Below are positions 1 through 10,237 of a DNA stretch of 64,000 nt, one piece after another. Position 1 is the first letter of the stretch. Each line of letters opens with the position of its first letter. The position numbers were made by a program, and so were the translations under genes. The stretch comes from Ornithinibacillus bavariensis (GTDB taxonomy: Bacteria; Bacillota; Bacilli; Bacillales; Amphibacillaceae), in NCBI RefSeq assembly GCF_018333235.1, contig NZ_BORP01000001.1, positions 372,001-436,000 of the forward strand, in the 5' to 3' direction. The notes below the pieces were generated by a model, which was given only the letters and a program-made list of their open reading frames with translations, had not been told where the DNA came from and did no database searches.

Positions 1-675
<675 letters not shown>

Positions 676-689
676 TCACTCCTTATTTT

Positions 690-905
690 TTTGCATTAAA
701 AAAAGCCCATTCATTCCCTAAAGAAGGGACGAATGAACCGCGTTGCCACCCTAATTATCTTAAAAAATATTAAGATCACTTTATTTAATAATCGCTCCAA
801 AGTCCAATTCCTGTTTACCTTGATGCTTGTTTCCACCAACCACAAGCTCTCTTAAAATCAGCGGGTAAATAGTACTACGCCTTTTTCATTGCTATATATA
901 TTAAG
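690..905 (-). promoter_or_regulatory. T-box leader (tryptophan-specific) of trpS with its terminator
   Basis: The reverse strand carries the diagnostic T-box AGGGTGGCAACGCGG (738-752). Just downstream is an intrinsic terminator (arms about 710-718 and 726-737, then a T-run near 698-704). A specifier-like TGG (complement of 804-806, in the context GAATTGGAC) fits tryptophan. In this family uncharged tRNA pairs with the specifier and the T-box bulge and favours the antiterminator, so trpS is read only when Trp-tRNA is short. Confidence 0.93.
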
Positions 906-913
906 TTTTTTAT

Positions 914-942
914 ATTATATATAGTCTTATTCGGAAATGCAA
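914..942 (-). promoter_or_regulatory. Sigma-A promoter of the trpS leader
   Basis: On the minus strand TTGCAT (complement of 937-942) is followed after exactly 17 bp by TATAAT (complement of 914-919). It lies directly upstream of the T-box leader. The -35 overlaps the first ATG of the divergent MBL-fold gene, which argues for a later start of that gene. Confidence 0.8.
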
Positions 943-1818
943 GAGAAAATATCTAATGAGCAGCCATTTTATGGTATTCTAAAAAAAAATGAGTGTCAGG
1001 GGGTGGCGCGTATAATATTTCAAACAAAAGCATGGATAGGAGAAAAGAGCAATGTTGGTTTTATTAACGGTACAATTATGTTTTCTAGTGTAAAGCTAAA
1101 TGTATACAGTTTTAATATAGATGGTGTCCTAATTGATACTGGGGCACCAAGACTGTTAAAGGAATTTAAAAAGTTCTTTATAGATGTGGATATTGATCAG
1201 GTTGTCATTTCGCATTCTCATGAGGATCATATTGGGGGAGCTGCCTATTTGCAAAATGAACATGGTTTACCAATTTATATGAATCGAATGATGATCGAGG
1301 AGTGTTCAAGAAAAGCGAATTATCCATTTTACCGAAAAATGTTTTGGGGTAGCAGAAAGCCATTTGAAGCACAAGAACTTGGTAAAACGTTTACTTCAAG
1401 GAATGCAATTTGGGACGTAATAGAAACTCCTGGACATGCAATCGATCACCTTTCCTTCCTAAATCGAGAGACAGGACAGCTTTTTTCTGGAGATTTATTT
1501 GTTCAGCCTAGAACGAATGTTATTCTACGAGAAGAAAGTATTCCGACTATCATGGAATCTATTACTCATGTATTAACCTATGATTTTGGTGAACTATTTT
1601 GCTGCCATGCAGGTTATGTGAAAGAAAGTAGACAAGCATTGATTCGTAAGCTCCAGAATTTAAAAGAATTAGAAGCATCTATTTTAGAACTACACAAACA
1701 GGGCTATCATGAGAAAGAGATTCAAAGGAAGCTCTTTAAGAAGAAATATCCAATAACTTTCTTTTCATTTGGAGAGTGGGATTCAATTCATATTATCCGA
1801 TCGATTATAAAATCTTAG
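937..1818 (+). CDS. MBL-fold metallo-hydrolase
   Basis: Metallo-beta-lactamase-fold hydrolase, probably binding two zinc ions; the substrate cannot be told from sequence. The metal motif HSHEDH is near residue 93, a GHAIDH motif near residue 167 and the GDLF aspartate near residue 188. A helical tail (LKELEASILELHKQGYHEKE) resembles the C-terminal helix of the YycJ/glyoxalase-II-like branch. The start is uncertain. The ATG at 937 has no ribosome binding site and overlaps the divergent trpS promoter; a GTG at 1003 or the ATG at 1078 is possible, and the core fold begins near VKLNVYSF (about 1090). The neighbours trpS and yjcZ are convergent or divergent, so it is probably monocistronic. Confidence 0.85.
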   Translation: MQEKISNEQPFYGILKKNECQGVARIIFQTKAWIGEKSNVGFINGTIMFSSVKLNVYSFNIDGVLIDTGAPRLLKEFKKFFIDVDIDQVVISHSHEDHIGGAAYLQNEHGLPIYMNRMMIEECSRKANYPFYRKMFWGSRKPFEAQELGKTFTSRNAIWDVIETPGHAIDHLSFLNRETGQLFSGDLFVQPRTNVILREESIPTIMESITHVLTYDFGELFCCHAGYVKESRQALIRKLQNLKELEASILELHKQGYHEKEIQRKLFKKKYPITFFSFGEWDSIHIIRSIIKS

Positions 1819-1867
1819 AATCTTGTTGCTGAGAAAGAATAGTTACCCATAAAGACAAATGAATTGG

Positions 1868-1912
1868 AGATAATAATAAAGGAAGAGCAGAGTAATAATA
1901 TTCTGCTCTTCC
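1868..1912 (-). terminator. Hairpin downstream of the YjcZ gene
   Basis: Perfect 11-bp arms GGAAGAGCAGA (1881-1891) and TCTGCTCTTCC (1902-1912). Read on the minus strand the stem is followed by TTTATTATTATC, so it most likely ends the yjcZ transcript. Confidence 0.6.
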
Positions 1913-1920
1913 CCTCGTCA

Positions 1921-2034
1921 TTAATAGCCACCACCGGTATAACTTACACCGACGATGATTAGTAGAATGAACAACACGACAATTAAAGCAAATCCAGCTC
2001 CAGATCCGTATCCGCCGTATCCGCCACCACTCAT
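1921..2034 (-). CDS. YjcZ-family sporulation mini-protein (37 aa)
   Basis: The reverse strand encodes a glycine/tyrosine-rich start ([15 protein letters not shown]), one hydrophobic helix ([14 protein letters not shown]) and a glycine-rich end (SYTGGGY). This is the typical layout of the YjcZ/YhhZ family of sporulation-associated single-pass peptides. A strong AAAGGAGGTG ribosome binding site precedes the ATG at 2032-2034. The function of the family is poorly known. A paralogue with nearly the same hydrophobic core lies at 49908. It stands alone with its own terminator. Confidence 0.88.
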   Translation of the reverse strand: MSGGGYGGYGSGAGFALIVVLFILLIIVGVSYTGGGY

Positions 2035-2227
2035 CTTCAGCACCTCCTTTACTAGGGGTAATATATTATACTTAAAATAGAAAAGAAGTTGTGGACACGT
2101 ATATTAATATAACAACCTATTTTTATGGATAATATATTGTGCATAGGTTGTGAGTTAGGATGATACAATACAAAAGCATGAAATATAAAAATAAGATTCT
2201 AAGAAATATGTAAAGGAGTAAAGGAAA

Positions 2228-3208
2228 ATGAAAGGAATTATTGTTAGAAAACCAGGTGGACCAGAACAATTACAAATAGCTGACTTAGTAGTACCAGATA
2301 TTAAGGAAGGTGAATTACTTGTTAAAGTACATGCAGCTGCTGTAAATCGTACAGATATTATGACAAGAGAGGGCAGAGCTACATATGCTAATAATCCCAT
2401 TCTAGGTGTGGAAGTAGCTGGTACAGTTGAAAAAATATCGGGTAGTGGTCCTTATCAAATTGGTGATCGAGTAATGGGATTAGTTAATGGAGGTGGGTAT
2501 GCTGAATATGCAGTTATTCCTACCAATCGTGCCATAAGAATTCCGGATAGCTATACCTTTAATGAGGCTGCGGCTATACCAGAGGTATTTTTAACTGCCT
2601 ATCAAACGTTATATTGGATAGGGAATCTTAAACAAAACGAAACAGTATTAATCCATGCAGGAGCAAGTGGCGTTGGGACTGCTGCTATCCAGTTGGCAAA
2701 GCAAATTTCGAATGCAAAAATTATTGTAACAGCTGGTTCTGTGAAGAAACTAGAATTCTGCAAGCAACTAGGTGCAGACTATTTAATTAATTATAAAGAA
2801 CAAGCATTTGAAGAGGAAGTAATAAAGATTACGGACGGTGAAGGTGTTGATATCATCTTAGATTTTATCGGTGCAAGTTACTGGGAGAAAAACTTAACGA
2901 GTATTAAAAAGGGGGGGAGATGGGTATTAATAGGTGTGTTAGGCGGTAATAGGATTGAAGAGCTTAATATAATGGACTTGATGACTAAATATGTCCAGTT
3001 ATATGGAACGTTATTGACTCCAAGAAGTGATCAATATAAAGAGGACCTAACAAAAGAATTTGCAGAGGTTGTAATTCCATATTTGGATAGAGGACAAATA
3101 AGACCAGTTGTGGATACTGTTTTTGCATTAAAAGAAGTAGCTAAAGCACATGAATATATGGAAAAAAATCAAAATGTCGGAAAAATAATCCTACAAATAA
3201 GTGATTAA
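2228..3208 (+). CDS. NAD(P)H:quinone oxidoreductase, zinc-independent MDR family
   Basis: Predicted cytosolic quinone/zeta-crystallin-type reductase (medium-chain dehydrogenase superfamily) using NAD(P)H to reduce quinones or enones. The N-terminal GroES-like domain contains VNRTDIMTREG; the nucleotide-binding motif HAGASGVGTAAIQLAK is near residue 138. No catalytic zinc ligands are seen, as in the TP53I3/PIG3-like branch. Its 326 residues are full length. The AAAGGAG ribosome binding site is well placed before ATG 2228. Transcribed alone, with a hairpin at 3254-3294 downstream. Confidence 0.9.
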   Translation: MKGIIVRKPGGPEQLQIADLVVPDIKEGELLVKVHAAAVNRTDIMTREGRATYANNPILGVEVAGTVEKISGSGPYQIGDRVMGLVNGGGYAEYAVIPTNRAIRIPDSYTFNEAAAIPEVFLTAYQTLYWIGNLKQNETVLIHAGASGVGTAAIQLAKQISNAKIIVTAGSVKKLEFCKQLGADYLINYKEQAFEEEVIKITDGEGVDIILDFIGASYWEKNLTSIKKGGRWVLIGVLGGNRIEELNIMDLMTKYVQLYGTLLTPRSDQYKEDLTKEFAEVVIPYLDRGQIRPVVDTVFALKEVAKAHEYMEKNQNVGKIILQISD

Positions 3209-3253
3209 CCTCATGAGTAGAGTTGCTCAGGTGAGTAAAAACAATAATTAAAG

Positions 3254-3296
3254 AAACTTGTCTCCAAAGGTAATCATTGGAGACGAGTTTGTTTAA
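3254..3296 (+). terminator. Intrinsic terminator after the quinone reductase
   Basis: Arms AAACTTGTCTCCAA (3254-3267) and TTGGAGACGAGTTT (3277-3290), one G-T pair, followed by a T-rich tract. Confidence 0.75.
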
Positions 3297-3459
3297 TTAA
3301 CATTTGGTGGTTACTTTTTCATTATATTTCTTATCACTATTATGCTTGTATTTTTCAAAGTTTAGAAAATCATTTGTTGTATAATACGTATATACTATTA
3401 CCATTTAAAATTGTTGTATCAGCTAATCTCCAAGAAATATCCGAATAATAGTACTTTAA

Positions 3460-4170
3460 TTAACTACACCTAAAAATTCGGTAACCTAAATAGCTTTGGA
3501 ATTTCAGATGCATTTGTTTGTGGTATTCCATTACCATAAAAACATCTTCCTCTATACCATCTGAAAGAGTAAAATCAGGAGTGTTTTCCGGAGATGGAAT
3601 TGTGGAACTAGGATAATCTTTTTCTATTGTGACATGTTGAAATCCAGCTTGCTTGAATTCCTCCAACCATTCTTCAATAGTCAAAATTCTTGATAGTTGG
3701 TAAAAGTGTTTTACTTTTTCGATTTCTTCTGCTAGGAGTGGCCTCTCCAGTACCATTTCTACAGCGATTAAACTTCCAGAAGGCTTTAGAACTCGCTTGA
3801 ATTCTCGCAGGGTCTTAGCCAGGTCTGTAAATGCAATAACAGATTCAGATAGTACAATAGTAAAGGATTGATTGGCGAATGGCAGACTTTCTGTATTCGC
3901 TACCATAACTTGAACAGGTAAGTTAAGTACTTCAAATCTCTTTTTTGCTTTCTCAATCATCAGCTCATTATTATCAATAGATGTAATTTTACAACCATAT
4001 TTTTGTGCTAAAAATGCAGAAGTTTGACCTGTTCCACACCCAGAGTCTAAGATGGTAGTATCATTCTTTATATCCATAGTAGAAAAAATTTTTTTCGTTA
4101 ACTCAAGTCCCCCCGGATGTGCACCTCCAACCCCTAATATTGCTAATGCATCAAGATAAGAGTATTTCAA
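3460..4170 (-). CDS. Class I SAM-dependent methyltransferase
   Basis: Small-molecule-type methyltransferase of unknown substrate. S-adenosylmethionine motif I is DSGCGTGQTSAFLAQ near residue 42, the acidic end of strand 2 is ITSIDNN, and a Methyltransf_11-like LPFANQSFTIV follows near residue 96. At 236 residues it is complete. Translation probably starts at TTG 4170, preceded by AAGGTGGGAAG. It faces away from the DUF47-Pit operon and has no partner gene. Confidence 0.85.
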   Translation of the reverse strand: MKYSYLDALAILGVGGAHPGGLELTKKIFSTMDIKNDTTILDSGCGTGQTSAFLAQKYGCKITSIDNNELMIEKAKKRFEVLNLPVQVMVANTESLPFANQSFTIVLSESVIAFTDLAKTLREFKRVLKPSGSLIAVEMVLERPLLAEEIEKVKHFYQLSRILTIEEWLEEFKQAGFQHVTIEKDYPSSTIPSPENTPDFTLSDGIEEDVFMVMEYHKQMHLKFQSYLGYRIFRCS

Positions 4171-4273
4171 TTTCTTCCCACCTTTATGAATAATACTTCG
4201 TAACAGTTTATGTTAGTTGGTATCTTTTGATATAAATTCTTTTGTTTCGAATTTCTATTTAACTCGACAATAT

Positions 4274-4302
4274 GTGACAAATGCGAATGATAAATTTATA
4301 AT
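4274..4302 (+). promoter_or_regulatory. Promoter of the DUF47-Pit operon
   Basis: GTGACA (4274-4279), 17-bp spacer, perfect TATAAT (4297-4302), about 65 bp before the first start codon. A good sigma-A match; no obvious Pho box was seen. Confidence 0.6.
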
Positions 4303-4367
4303 GGATAACGGATAGGATTTGTAGTTTGGTTTAAGCTAATAAACAGTAAGATATTAGGGGGATTTTA

Positions 4368-4979
4368 ATGGCGAAGAAGAACAAGTTTTCTACATATTTA
4401 ACTAATATGGCAACAAATCTAAAAGAGTCTACCGATTTCTTTTCGGATTATAAGGTGAAAACGGAAAAAGACTTAGCGATTTTTGCAAATAAAATGACGG
4501 AATATGAACATAAGGGTGATGAGATTGTTCACGACATCATCAAAGAATTAAACACTACATTTATTACGCCTATTGATCGTGAGGATATATTACTACTAGC
4601 TAATAGTATGGATGATGTTTTAGATGGGCTGGAACAATGTGCTGCATTATTTGAAATGTATGCTATAACAGATATAAATCAATACATGCTACAGTTTGTA
4701 GAAGAAATAAAAATATGCTCCTATGAAATTTTGGAATCTGTTGAGCTCTTAACAACAAAGAAATATAAAAACATTCGGGAGAAAGTAATAAAAATTAATG
4801 CGGTCGAGTCAAAATGTGATGTAATCGAAAGAGAATCCATAAAAAATTTATTTTTGACAGAAAAGGATCCAATTCGCATTATTCAATATAAGGAAATTTA
4901 CCAGAGCTTTGAGGAGATTGCGGACGCGTGTGAAGCGGTTGCAAACACGCTAGAGACAATCCTCATGAAAAATGCGTAA
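4368..4979 (+). CDS. DUF47 (PhoU-like) accessory protein of the Pit transporter
   Basis: Cytoplasmic helical-bundle protein of the DUF47/YkaA family, 203 residues, regarded as a regulator or partner of low-affinity phosphate transporters. The sequence shows the repeated ExxAD-type acidic helices (KMTEYEHKGDEIVHDI, SFEEIADACEAVANTL) typical of the PhoU fold. A gap of only 13 bp to the downstream pit gene and an AGGGGGA ribosome binding site support co-transcription. The function is inferred from this pairing. Confidence 0.92.
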   Translation: MAKKNKFSTYLTNMATNLKESTDFFSDYKVKTEKDLAIFANKMTEYEHKGDEIVHDIIKELNTTFITPIDREDILLLANSMDDVLDGLEQCAALFEMYAITDINQYMLQFVEEIKICSYEILESVELLTTKKYKNIREKVIKINAVESKCDVIERESIKNLFLTEKDPIRIIQYKEIYQSFEEIADACEAVANTLETILMKNA

Positions 4980-4992
4980 AGGGTGCTAACAA

Positions 4993-5994
4993 ATGGGAAG
5001 TTTATTTGTCATTACAGTTTTAATAATTATTTTTGCATTAGTCTTTGATTTTATTAATGGATTTCATGATACAGCGAATGCAATTGCTACATCCGTGTCA
5101 ACAAAAGCATTAAAACCTCGTCATGCCATTATTTTGGCAGCGACTATGAATTTTATAGGAGCCTTGACCTTTACTGGAGTGGCAAAAACCATTACAAAAG
5201 GTATTGTTGATCCATTTACATTACCAAATGGATCTATTGTTATTCTAGCTGCATTAATAGCTGCAATTGCTTGGAATTTAATAACATGGTATTTTGGAAT
5301 TCCAAGTAGCTCCTCACATGCACTTATTGGTTCAATTGCAGGTGCAGCAATCGCTGCTGCTGGTATATCTCATATTCAGTGGAGTGGCTTTTTAGGGATA
5401 ATTGCTGCACTAATTATATCTCCGCTTCTAGCATTTGGTATGGGATACGTTATTTACTCTATTATCAAGGTTATTTTCGAGAATGCGAACCTTGCCAAGA
5501 CAAATCGTAGGTTCCGGATGGTACAAGTGCTTACTGCGGCTGTACAATCCTATGCACATGGTACAAATGATGCGCAGAAGTCAATGGGAATCATAACATT
5601 AGCTTTATTAACAAATGGATATTTATCTGTCAATGAGGTTCCGTTTTGGGTACAGCTTTCTTGTGCTACTGCAATGGCACTTGGAACCTCAGTAGGCGGT
5701 TGGAGGATTATTAAAACTGTTGGGGGAAAAATCATGAAAATCCGCCCAGTAAACGGAGTTGCAGCCGATTTAACTGGAGCTACTGTTATCTTTGGAGCAA
5801 CACTAATCCATCTTCCAGTTAGTACAACTCATGTAATCTCTTCTTCGATTATGGGAGTTGGTACTGCCCATCGCGTAAAAGCAGTAAACTGGGGAACAGC
5901 TAAGAGTATGGTTATTACGTGGATAATCACTTTACCAATTTCTGCTACAATCGCAGGCTTGGCGTATGTAATCCTATCATTTTTTATGATATAA
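4993..5994 (+). CDS. pit: Inorganic phosphate transporter, PiT family
   Basis: Integral membrane phosphate/metal-phosphate symporter. It has about ten hydrophobic segments over 333 residues and the two PiT signature repeats: DFINGFHDTANAIAT near residue 19 and QSYAHGTNDAQKSMG near residue 185. Preceded by its DUF47 partner in a two-gene operon that ends at a strong hairpin (6038-6080). Confidence 0.95.
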   Translation: MGSLFVITVLIIIFALVFDFINGFHDTANAIATSVSTKALKPRHAIILAATMNFIGALTFTGVAKTITKGIVDPFTLPNGSIVILAALIAAIAWNLITWYFGIPSSSSHALIGSIAGAAIAAAGISHIQWSGFLGIIAALIISPLLAFGMGYVIYSIIKVIFENANLAKTNRRFRMVQVLTAAVQSYAHGTNDAQKSMGIITLALLTNGYLSVNEVPFWVQLSCATAMALGTSVGGWRIIKTVGGKIMKIRPVNGVAADLTGATVIFGATLIHLPVSTTHVISSSIMGVGTAHRVKAVNWGTAKSMVITWIITLPISATIAGLAYVILSFFMI

Positions 5995-6037
5995 AAAGGG
6001 AATTCTCACTTTAAACAACCGAATATAATTTAGATTT

Positions 6038-6086
6038 AAACCGTATGCAATTAAGTATTTCAACTGATTGCATACGGTTTTATCAT
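6038..6086 (+). terminator. Terminator of the DUF47-Pit operon
   Basis: 14-bp arms AAACCGTATGCAAT (6038-6051) and ATTGCATACGGTTT (6067-6080), followed by TATCATTTT. Confidence 0.8.
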
Positions 6087-6183
6087 TTTATAAGGAGTTT
6101 AATCCTTCTGTCGATTTATCAGAGCTTCGTCTATCGGCTGGTTGAATTCATTAATGGAACATATTCCAGTTAGAGGATGTGGA

Positions 6184-6214
6184 TGTATAAATTTCCTAGT
6201 ATAAATGCAATCTA
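6184..6214 (+). promoter_or_regulatory. Possible forespore (sigma-G) promoter of the germination operon
   Basis: TGTATA (6184-6189), 18-bp gap, CAATCTA (6208-6214), about 40 bp before the chosen start. This is similar to but not identical with the sigma-G pattern TGmATA/CATnnTA. GerA-type operons are forespore-expressed, which is the reason for looking here. Confidence 0.35.
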
Positions 6215-6252
6215 TAATGAAGCATTGTTATTTTTTTGAGGGGATGATTGGG

Positions 6253-7884
6253 GTGAAAATTAGAAGACCTAAACCGTTAGTTAGTAAAGTGAAGCTAAAA
6301 GAAACTTTAAATCCGAATCAACAAGAAAAAGAGAACAATGAAGTTCATGCTGATAATACAGTAAATGCAAATTCCTCAAATAAAAGGAAAGAAAATGGGG
6401 ATATAGTCTCAAGTGACCTATCGAAAAATGAAGAAAAAATTCGCTCCATTTATAAAAATTGCTCAGATGTAATTTATCGTACGTTTTATATAGGTAACAA
6501 GACAAAAGCTTTATTAATTTATATTGAAGGTTTATCTAATGAACAAGAAATTGAAGAAAGTGTCCTCTCCCCATTAATGAATGAGAGGAATATGGGAACA
6601 GAGATTCAATCATTAATGACGAAGACGGTCAGTGCTCCCAATATAAAAGAAGTAAGTACGTATATAGACTGTGTTAATGAGCTTTCTGTTGGGAAGACGG
6701 TGATTTTTGTTAGTCAAAATTCTTCGGCATTTTCCGTCAGTTTAACAAAATGGGAGAAGCGGGCCATAGAGCAACCTGAATCTGAAAGCGTAGTAAGGGG
6801 ACCACGAGAAGGGTTTATTGAAGATATAACAGTGAATACCTCCTTATTGCGGAGAAGAATTCGTAGTCCCAAATTAAAGATGGTTCGATATTTAGTAGGA
6901 AAATACTCCGAGACTAGTGTAGTAATTGCATATGTAGACGGACTTGCGAGTGAGGACTTAATTGAAGAGGTTAAAAGAAGGGTAAAACGAATTGATATCG
7001 ATGGAATTCTTGATAGTGGAACAGTAGAGGAGTTTATTGAAGATCATCCCTATTCTCCTTTTCCACAAACCTTGGCCACAGAGCGTCCGGATGTAGTTAC
7101 AGCTAATTTGTTAGAAGGTAGAGTAGCGATTTTAGTGGAAGGCTCACCCTTTTCATTAATTGCCCCTATAACCTTTTACTCCCTATTACAAGCAAGTGAA
7201 GATTACTATGGTCGATTTCTAATCGGAACAGCACTTCGCTGGTTACGATATATCTTTCTAGTCATATCACTTTTACTCCCTTCTTTATATGTAGCAGTTC
7301 TAACCTTTCATCAGGAAATGATACCTACTTCATTAGTGATAAGTATTATAGGCTCTAGAGAGCAGGTGCCATTTCCAGCAATTGTAGAGGTATTAATAAT
7401 GGAAATAACCTTCGAGGCATTAAGGGAGGCAGGGCTACGATTACCAAAACAGGTAGGGTCTGCTGTTAGTATCGTTGGGGCTCTAGTAATTGGAGATGCA
7501 GCAGTTTCAGCAGGGATTGTTTCACCACCAATGGTAATTGTTGTGGCGATAACAGGAGTTGCTTCGTTTACAATCCCTCGTTATTCAGCTGCAATTGCTC
7601 TACGGATGCTTCGATTCCCCATTGTAATACTAGCTGGGATTCTAGGACTTCTTGGGGTAATGCTAGGGATTATCCTGATTATTGTTCATTTAGCATCCCT
7701 ACGCTCATTTGGAGTTCCTTACTTAAGTCCAATGGCTCCAATGCAGGCAAATGAAATGAAGGATGTGTTAATACGTGCTCCTTTATGGAAATTAAATAAA
7801 CGTCCGCATTTTACTGGTGACTATAATGAATATCGTCAAGCACCTAATCAAAAGCCGAATCCTTCAAAGGGAGGAGATGGATAA
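6253..7884 (+). CDS. Spore germination receptor subunit A (GerA/KA family)
   Basis: A subunit of a nutrient germinant receptor in the spore inner membrane. A long lysine/asparagine-rich N-terminus precedes a soluble domain carrying SVVRGPREGFIEDI, then the family hallmark HPYSPFPQTLATERPDVV, then about five membrane segments and the conserved VPFPAIVEVLIMEITFEALREAGLR region. I prefer GTG 6253, which has GAGGGG nine bases upstream; an upstream ATG at 6205 lacks a ribosome binding site. The germinant cannot be predicted. First gene of a four-gene operon. Confidence 0.93.
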   Translation: MKIRRPKPLVSKVKLKETLNPNQQEKENNEVHADNTVNANSSNKRKENGDIVSSDLSKNEEKIRSIYKNCSDVIYRTFYIGNKTKALLIYIEGLSNEQEIEESVLSPLMNERNMGTEIQSLMTKTVSAPNIKEVSTYIDCVNELSVGKTVIFVSQNSSAFSVSLTKWEKRAIEQPESESVVRGPREGFIEDITVNTSLLRRRIRSPKLKMVRYLVGKYSETSVVIAYVDGLASEDLIEEVKRRVKRIDIDGILDSGTVEEFIEDHPYSPFPQTLATERPDVVTANLLEGRVAILVEGSPFSLIAPITFYSLLQASEDYYGRFLIGTALRWLRYIFLVISLLLPSLYVAVLTFHQEMIPTSLVISIIGSREQVPFPAIVEVLIMEITFEALREAGLRLPKQVGSAVSIVGALVIGDAAVSAGIVSPPMVIVVAITGVASFTIPRYSAAIALRMLRFPIVILAGILGLLGVMLGIILIIVHLASLRSFGVPYLSPMAPMQANEMKDVLIRAPLWKLNKRPHFTGDYNEYRQAPNQKPNPSKGGDG

Positions 7885-7922
7885 AGTTACTAAACCAACT
7901 GTACGTAGTGAGGTGAATAGAC

Positions 7923-9044
7923 TTGATAGAAAAAGGAAGAATTAGTGCGTTACAGATGGCAACTCTCCTTTATCCAACTATTATTGCAACTGCAATTCTA
8001 CTCGTCCCGGCAATTACTGGAGAATACGCTAAAAAAGATATGTGGTTATCGCCGATTTGGGCTTCACTAGCGGGGCTCTTCGTTATATTTTTGGCAGTAA
8101 AATTAGAACAGAGATTTCCAGAACAAACAATTATTCAATATAGTGGAACAATCACGGGAAAACTTATTGGAAAATTAATTGGGGTATTAATCGTTCTATA
8201 CTATTTTCACGCTACAGGAATTATCCTTTTAGAGTATGGGAACTTTGTTATTGGAAGTTTTCTTCCACGTACGCCATTATTAATTGTTATTGGAAGTATG
8301 GTTTTAGTTTGTGGACTGGCAGTTAGAGGCGGTATAGAAGTTATGGCTAGAACTGCCCAAGTGCTTGTGCCATTTGTGATTCTTTTTTTTACATTAATAA
8401 TGATTTTATTAACTCCTGAATTGAATCTGGATAACTTATTCCCAGTAATGGAATATGGACTAAAACCCTCACTAAAAGGGGCAATTATTCCAGCAAGCTG
8501 GTTTTTACAATTATTTATCATCGCCTTTATCCTACCAGTCCTTAAAAAGGGTGAGAAAATTGGAAAGGCAGGCATTCTAACCGTGATTACTGTTATGATT
8601 ACCCTAGTAATTACTAACTTAGTAACTTTGCTTTTATTTGGTGTTATCACAACATCATTTACCTATCCAGTGATGGAAGCAGCGCGGTTTATAAGTGTTG
8701 CTGATTTTTTACAGCATTTAGAATCTGTCGTAATGGCCATATGGGTAGCAGGAACCTTCATTAAGGTATCATTATTTTATTATGTCGTTGTCATTGGAAC
8801 AGCCCAAGTCTTACATATATCGGATTTTCGTCCCATTGTGTTGCCTATTGGGCTATTTTTAACGGTCTTGAGCTTTTGGACAAGTTCTAGTTTACAGGAG
8901 CTCGAACAAATTCTAATTACTAGCTTTCCATTCTATGATTTTTTTGTTTTAATTATCATTCCTATGCTTCTATTGGTAATCGCAAAAGTACGGAAAAAAG
9001 GAGCTACTAAGAATAGAAGGAATAAAGGAAAGGTGAAAAAGTAA
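7923..9044 (+). CDS. Spore germination receptor subunit B (GerB/YndE family)
   Basis: Integral membrane subunit of the germinant receptor, an APC-superfamily transporter-like protein with about ten helices in 373 residues, thought to hold the germinant-binding pocket. N-terminus KGRISALQMATLLYPTIIAT is typical. The start is TTG 7923 with GAGGTGA eight bases upstream. The stop codon overlaps the start of the C subunit (TAATG at 9042-9046), so translation is coupled. Confidence 0.93.
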   Translation: MIEKGRISALQMATLLYPTIIATAILLVPAITGEYAKKDMWLSPIWASLAGLFVIFLAVKLEQRFPEQTIIQYSGTITGKLIGKLIGVLIVLYYFHATGIILLEYGNFVIGSFLPRTPLLIVIGSMVLVCGLAVRGGIEVMARTAQVLVPFVILFFTLIMILLTPELNLDNLFPVMEYGLKPSLKGAIIPASWFLQLFIIAFILPVLKKGEKIGKAGILTVITVMITLVITNLVTLLLFGVITTSFTYPVMEAARFISVADFLQHLESVVMAIWVAGTFIKVSLFYYVVVIGTAQVLHISDFRPIVLPIGLFLTVLSFWTSSSLQELEQILITSFPFYDFFVLIIIPMLLLVIAKVRKKGATKNRRNKGKVKK

Positions 9045-10237
9045 TGCGTAACTATTTTAAACCTGGACGTTTATTATTGCTCATTTGCACCTTTCCTTTT
9101 CTACTAAGTGGATGCTGGGACCGAATAGAAATAAATGATATGGCAATTATTGTTGCAACAGGTATTGATTTGACAGATGAAGGAGAAGTTGAATTATCCG
9201 TGCAAATTGTAAATCCTCAAGGACTAGGTAGTAGCGGTAGTGGCGGAGGTCAATTGGGAGGAAGTGGCAGTGTCGGGACTATGGTGTCATTAGAGAAGGC
9301 AACTGGTAAAACAATTTATGATGCTCGTTCCAAACTCCAAGAAAAAGTGCCACGTAGTCTATTTCTTGGGCATAATAGAGTTATTTTAATTGGAGAAAGA
9401 TTGGCTAAACAGGGGATAAAGCAACATGTAGATTTTTTCGCTAGACACCCATTTCCCCGAATCAAGGCATATGTATTTGTTACGAAGGATAAACCAATTG
9501 AATTATTACAAGTAAATCCAGATTTAGAAAGAAGTACAGCTGAAGCGGCTAGAGAGCTGGCTGATCAAAAATTTGGGTTAGATGTTACGTTAAAGGATTT
9601 ATTACAAATGCTTGCAGACGATACTCGAGGGGCTGCTTTGCCATACCTATTGGTTGATAAGGAAATACCGGGTAAGGTTGGGCTAAAAGTCAATGGCTCT
9701 GCCATTTTTAGTGACGGGAAATTGATAGGAGAATTGGATGATGAAAGAAATCGAGGTCTTTTCTGGTTAATAAATAAGGTAGACCAAGCTTCCGTTACTA
9801 TTGAGCCTGAAGCGGCAGCAGGTTATATATCGTTTTCGATTATCAATGCTAAAACAAAAATGAAACCAACGATAAACAACGGAAAATGGAAGATGACGAT
9901 AGATATTCAAGCTGATGATGATATTGTTGAAAATAATACCTATTTAGATGTAATGAGTCCAGCTATTTTAAAAAAACTAGAAGGCCAACTAGAGGAAACT
10001 ATTCGTCATCAAATATATGACACATTGGAGGTAATTCAAAAGGACTTTAAAACAGATGTACTTGGTTTTGATGAAGCTTTTCATAGTCATTATCCTAAGG
10101 AATGGGCTACGGTAAAGGATAATTGGACGGATACTTTTTCCGAAGTTGATGTAGAGGTTAATACAAAGATTTCCATTTCTCGGCCAGGTCGATCAACAAC
10201 TCCACAAGGTGTTCCAAAGGACAAGGTGATAGAATAA
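9044..10237 (+). CDS. Spore germination receptor lipoprotein subunit C
   Basis: Ger(x)C-type lipoprotein, 397 residues. The signal peptide ends in a lipobox (FLLSGCWDR), so the mature protein is lipid-anchored at Cys24 on the outer face of the inner membrane. The family sequence WDRIEINDMAIIVATGIDLT follows directly. A glycine/serine-rich loop (GSSGSGGGQLGGSGSVG) sits at the usual variable position. The start overlaps the B-subunit stop, and its own stop overlaps the next start. Confidence 0.94.
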   Translation: MRNYFKPGRLLLLICTFPFLLSGCWDRIEINDMAIIVATGIDLTDEGEVELSVQIVNPQGLGSSGSGGGQLGGSGSVGTMVSLEKATGKTIYDARSKLQEKVPRSLFLGHNRVILIGERLAKQGIKQHVDFFARHPFPRIKAYVFVTKDKPIELLQVNPDLERSTAEAARELADQKFGLDVTLKDLLQMLADDTRGAALPYLLVDKEIPGKVGLKVNGSAIFSDGKLIGELDDERNRGLFWLINKVDQASVTIEPEAAAGYISFSIINAKTKMKPTINNGKWKMTIDIQADDDIVENNTYLDVMSPAILKKLEGQLEETIRHQIYDTLEVIQKDFKTDVLGFDEAFHSHYPKEWATVKDNWTDTFSEVDVEVNTKISISRPGRSTTPQGVPKDKVIE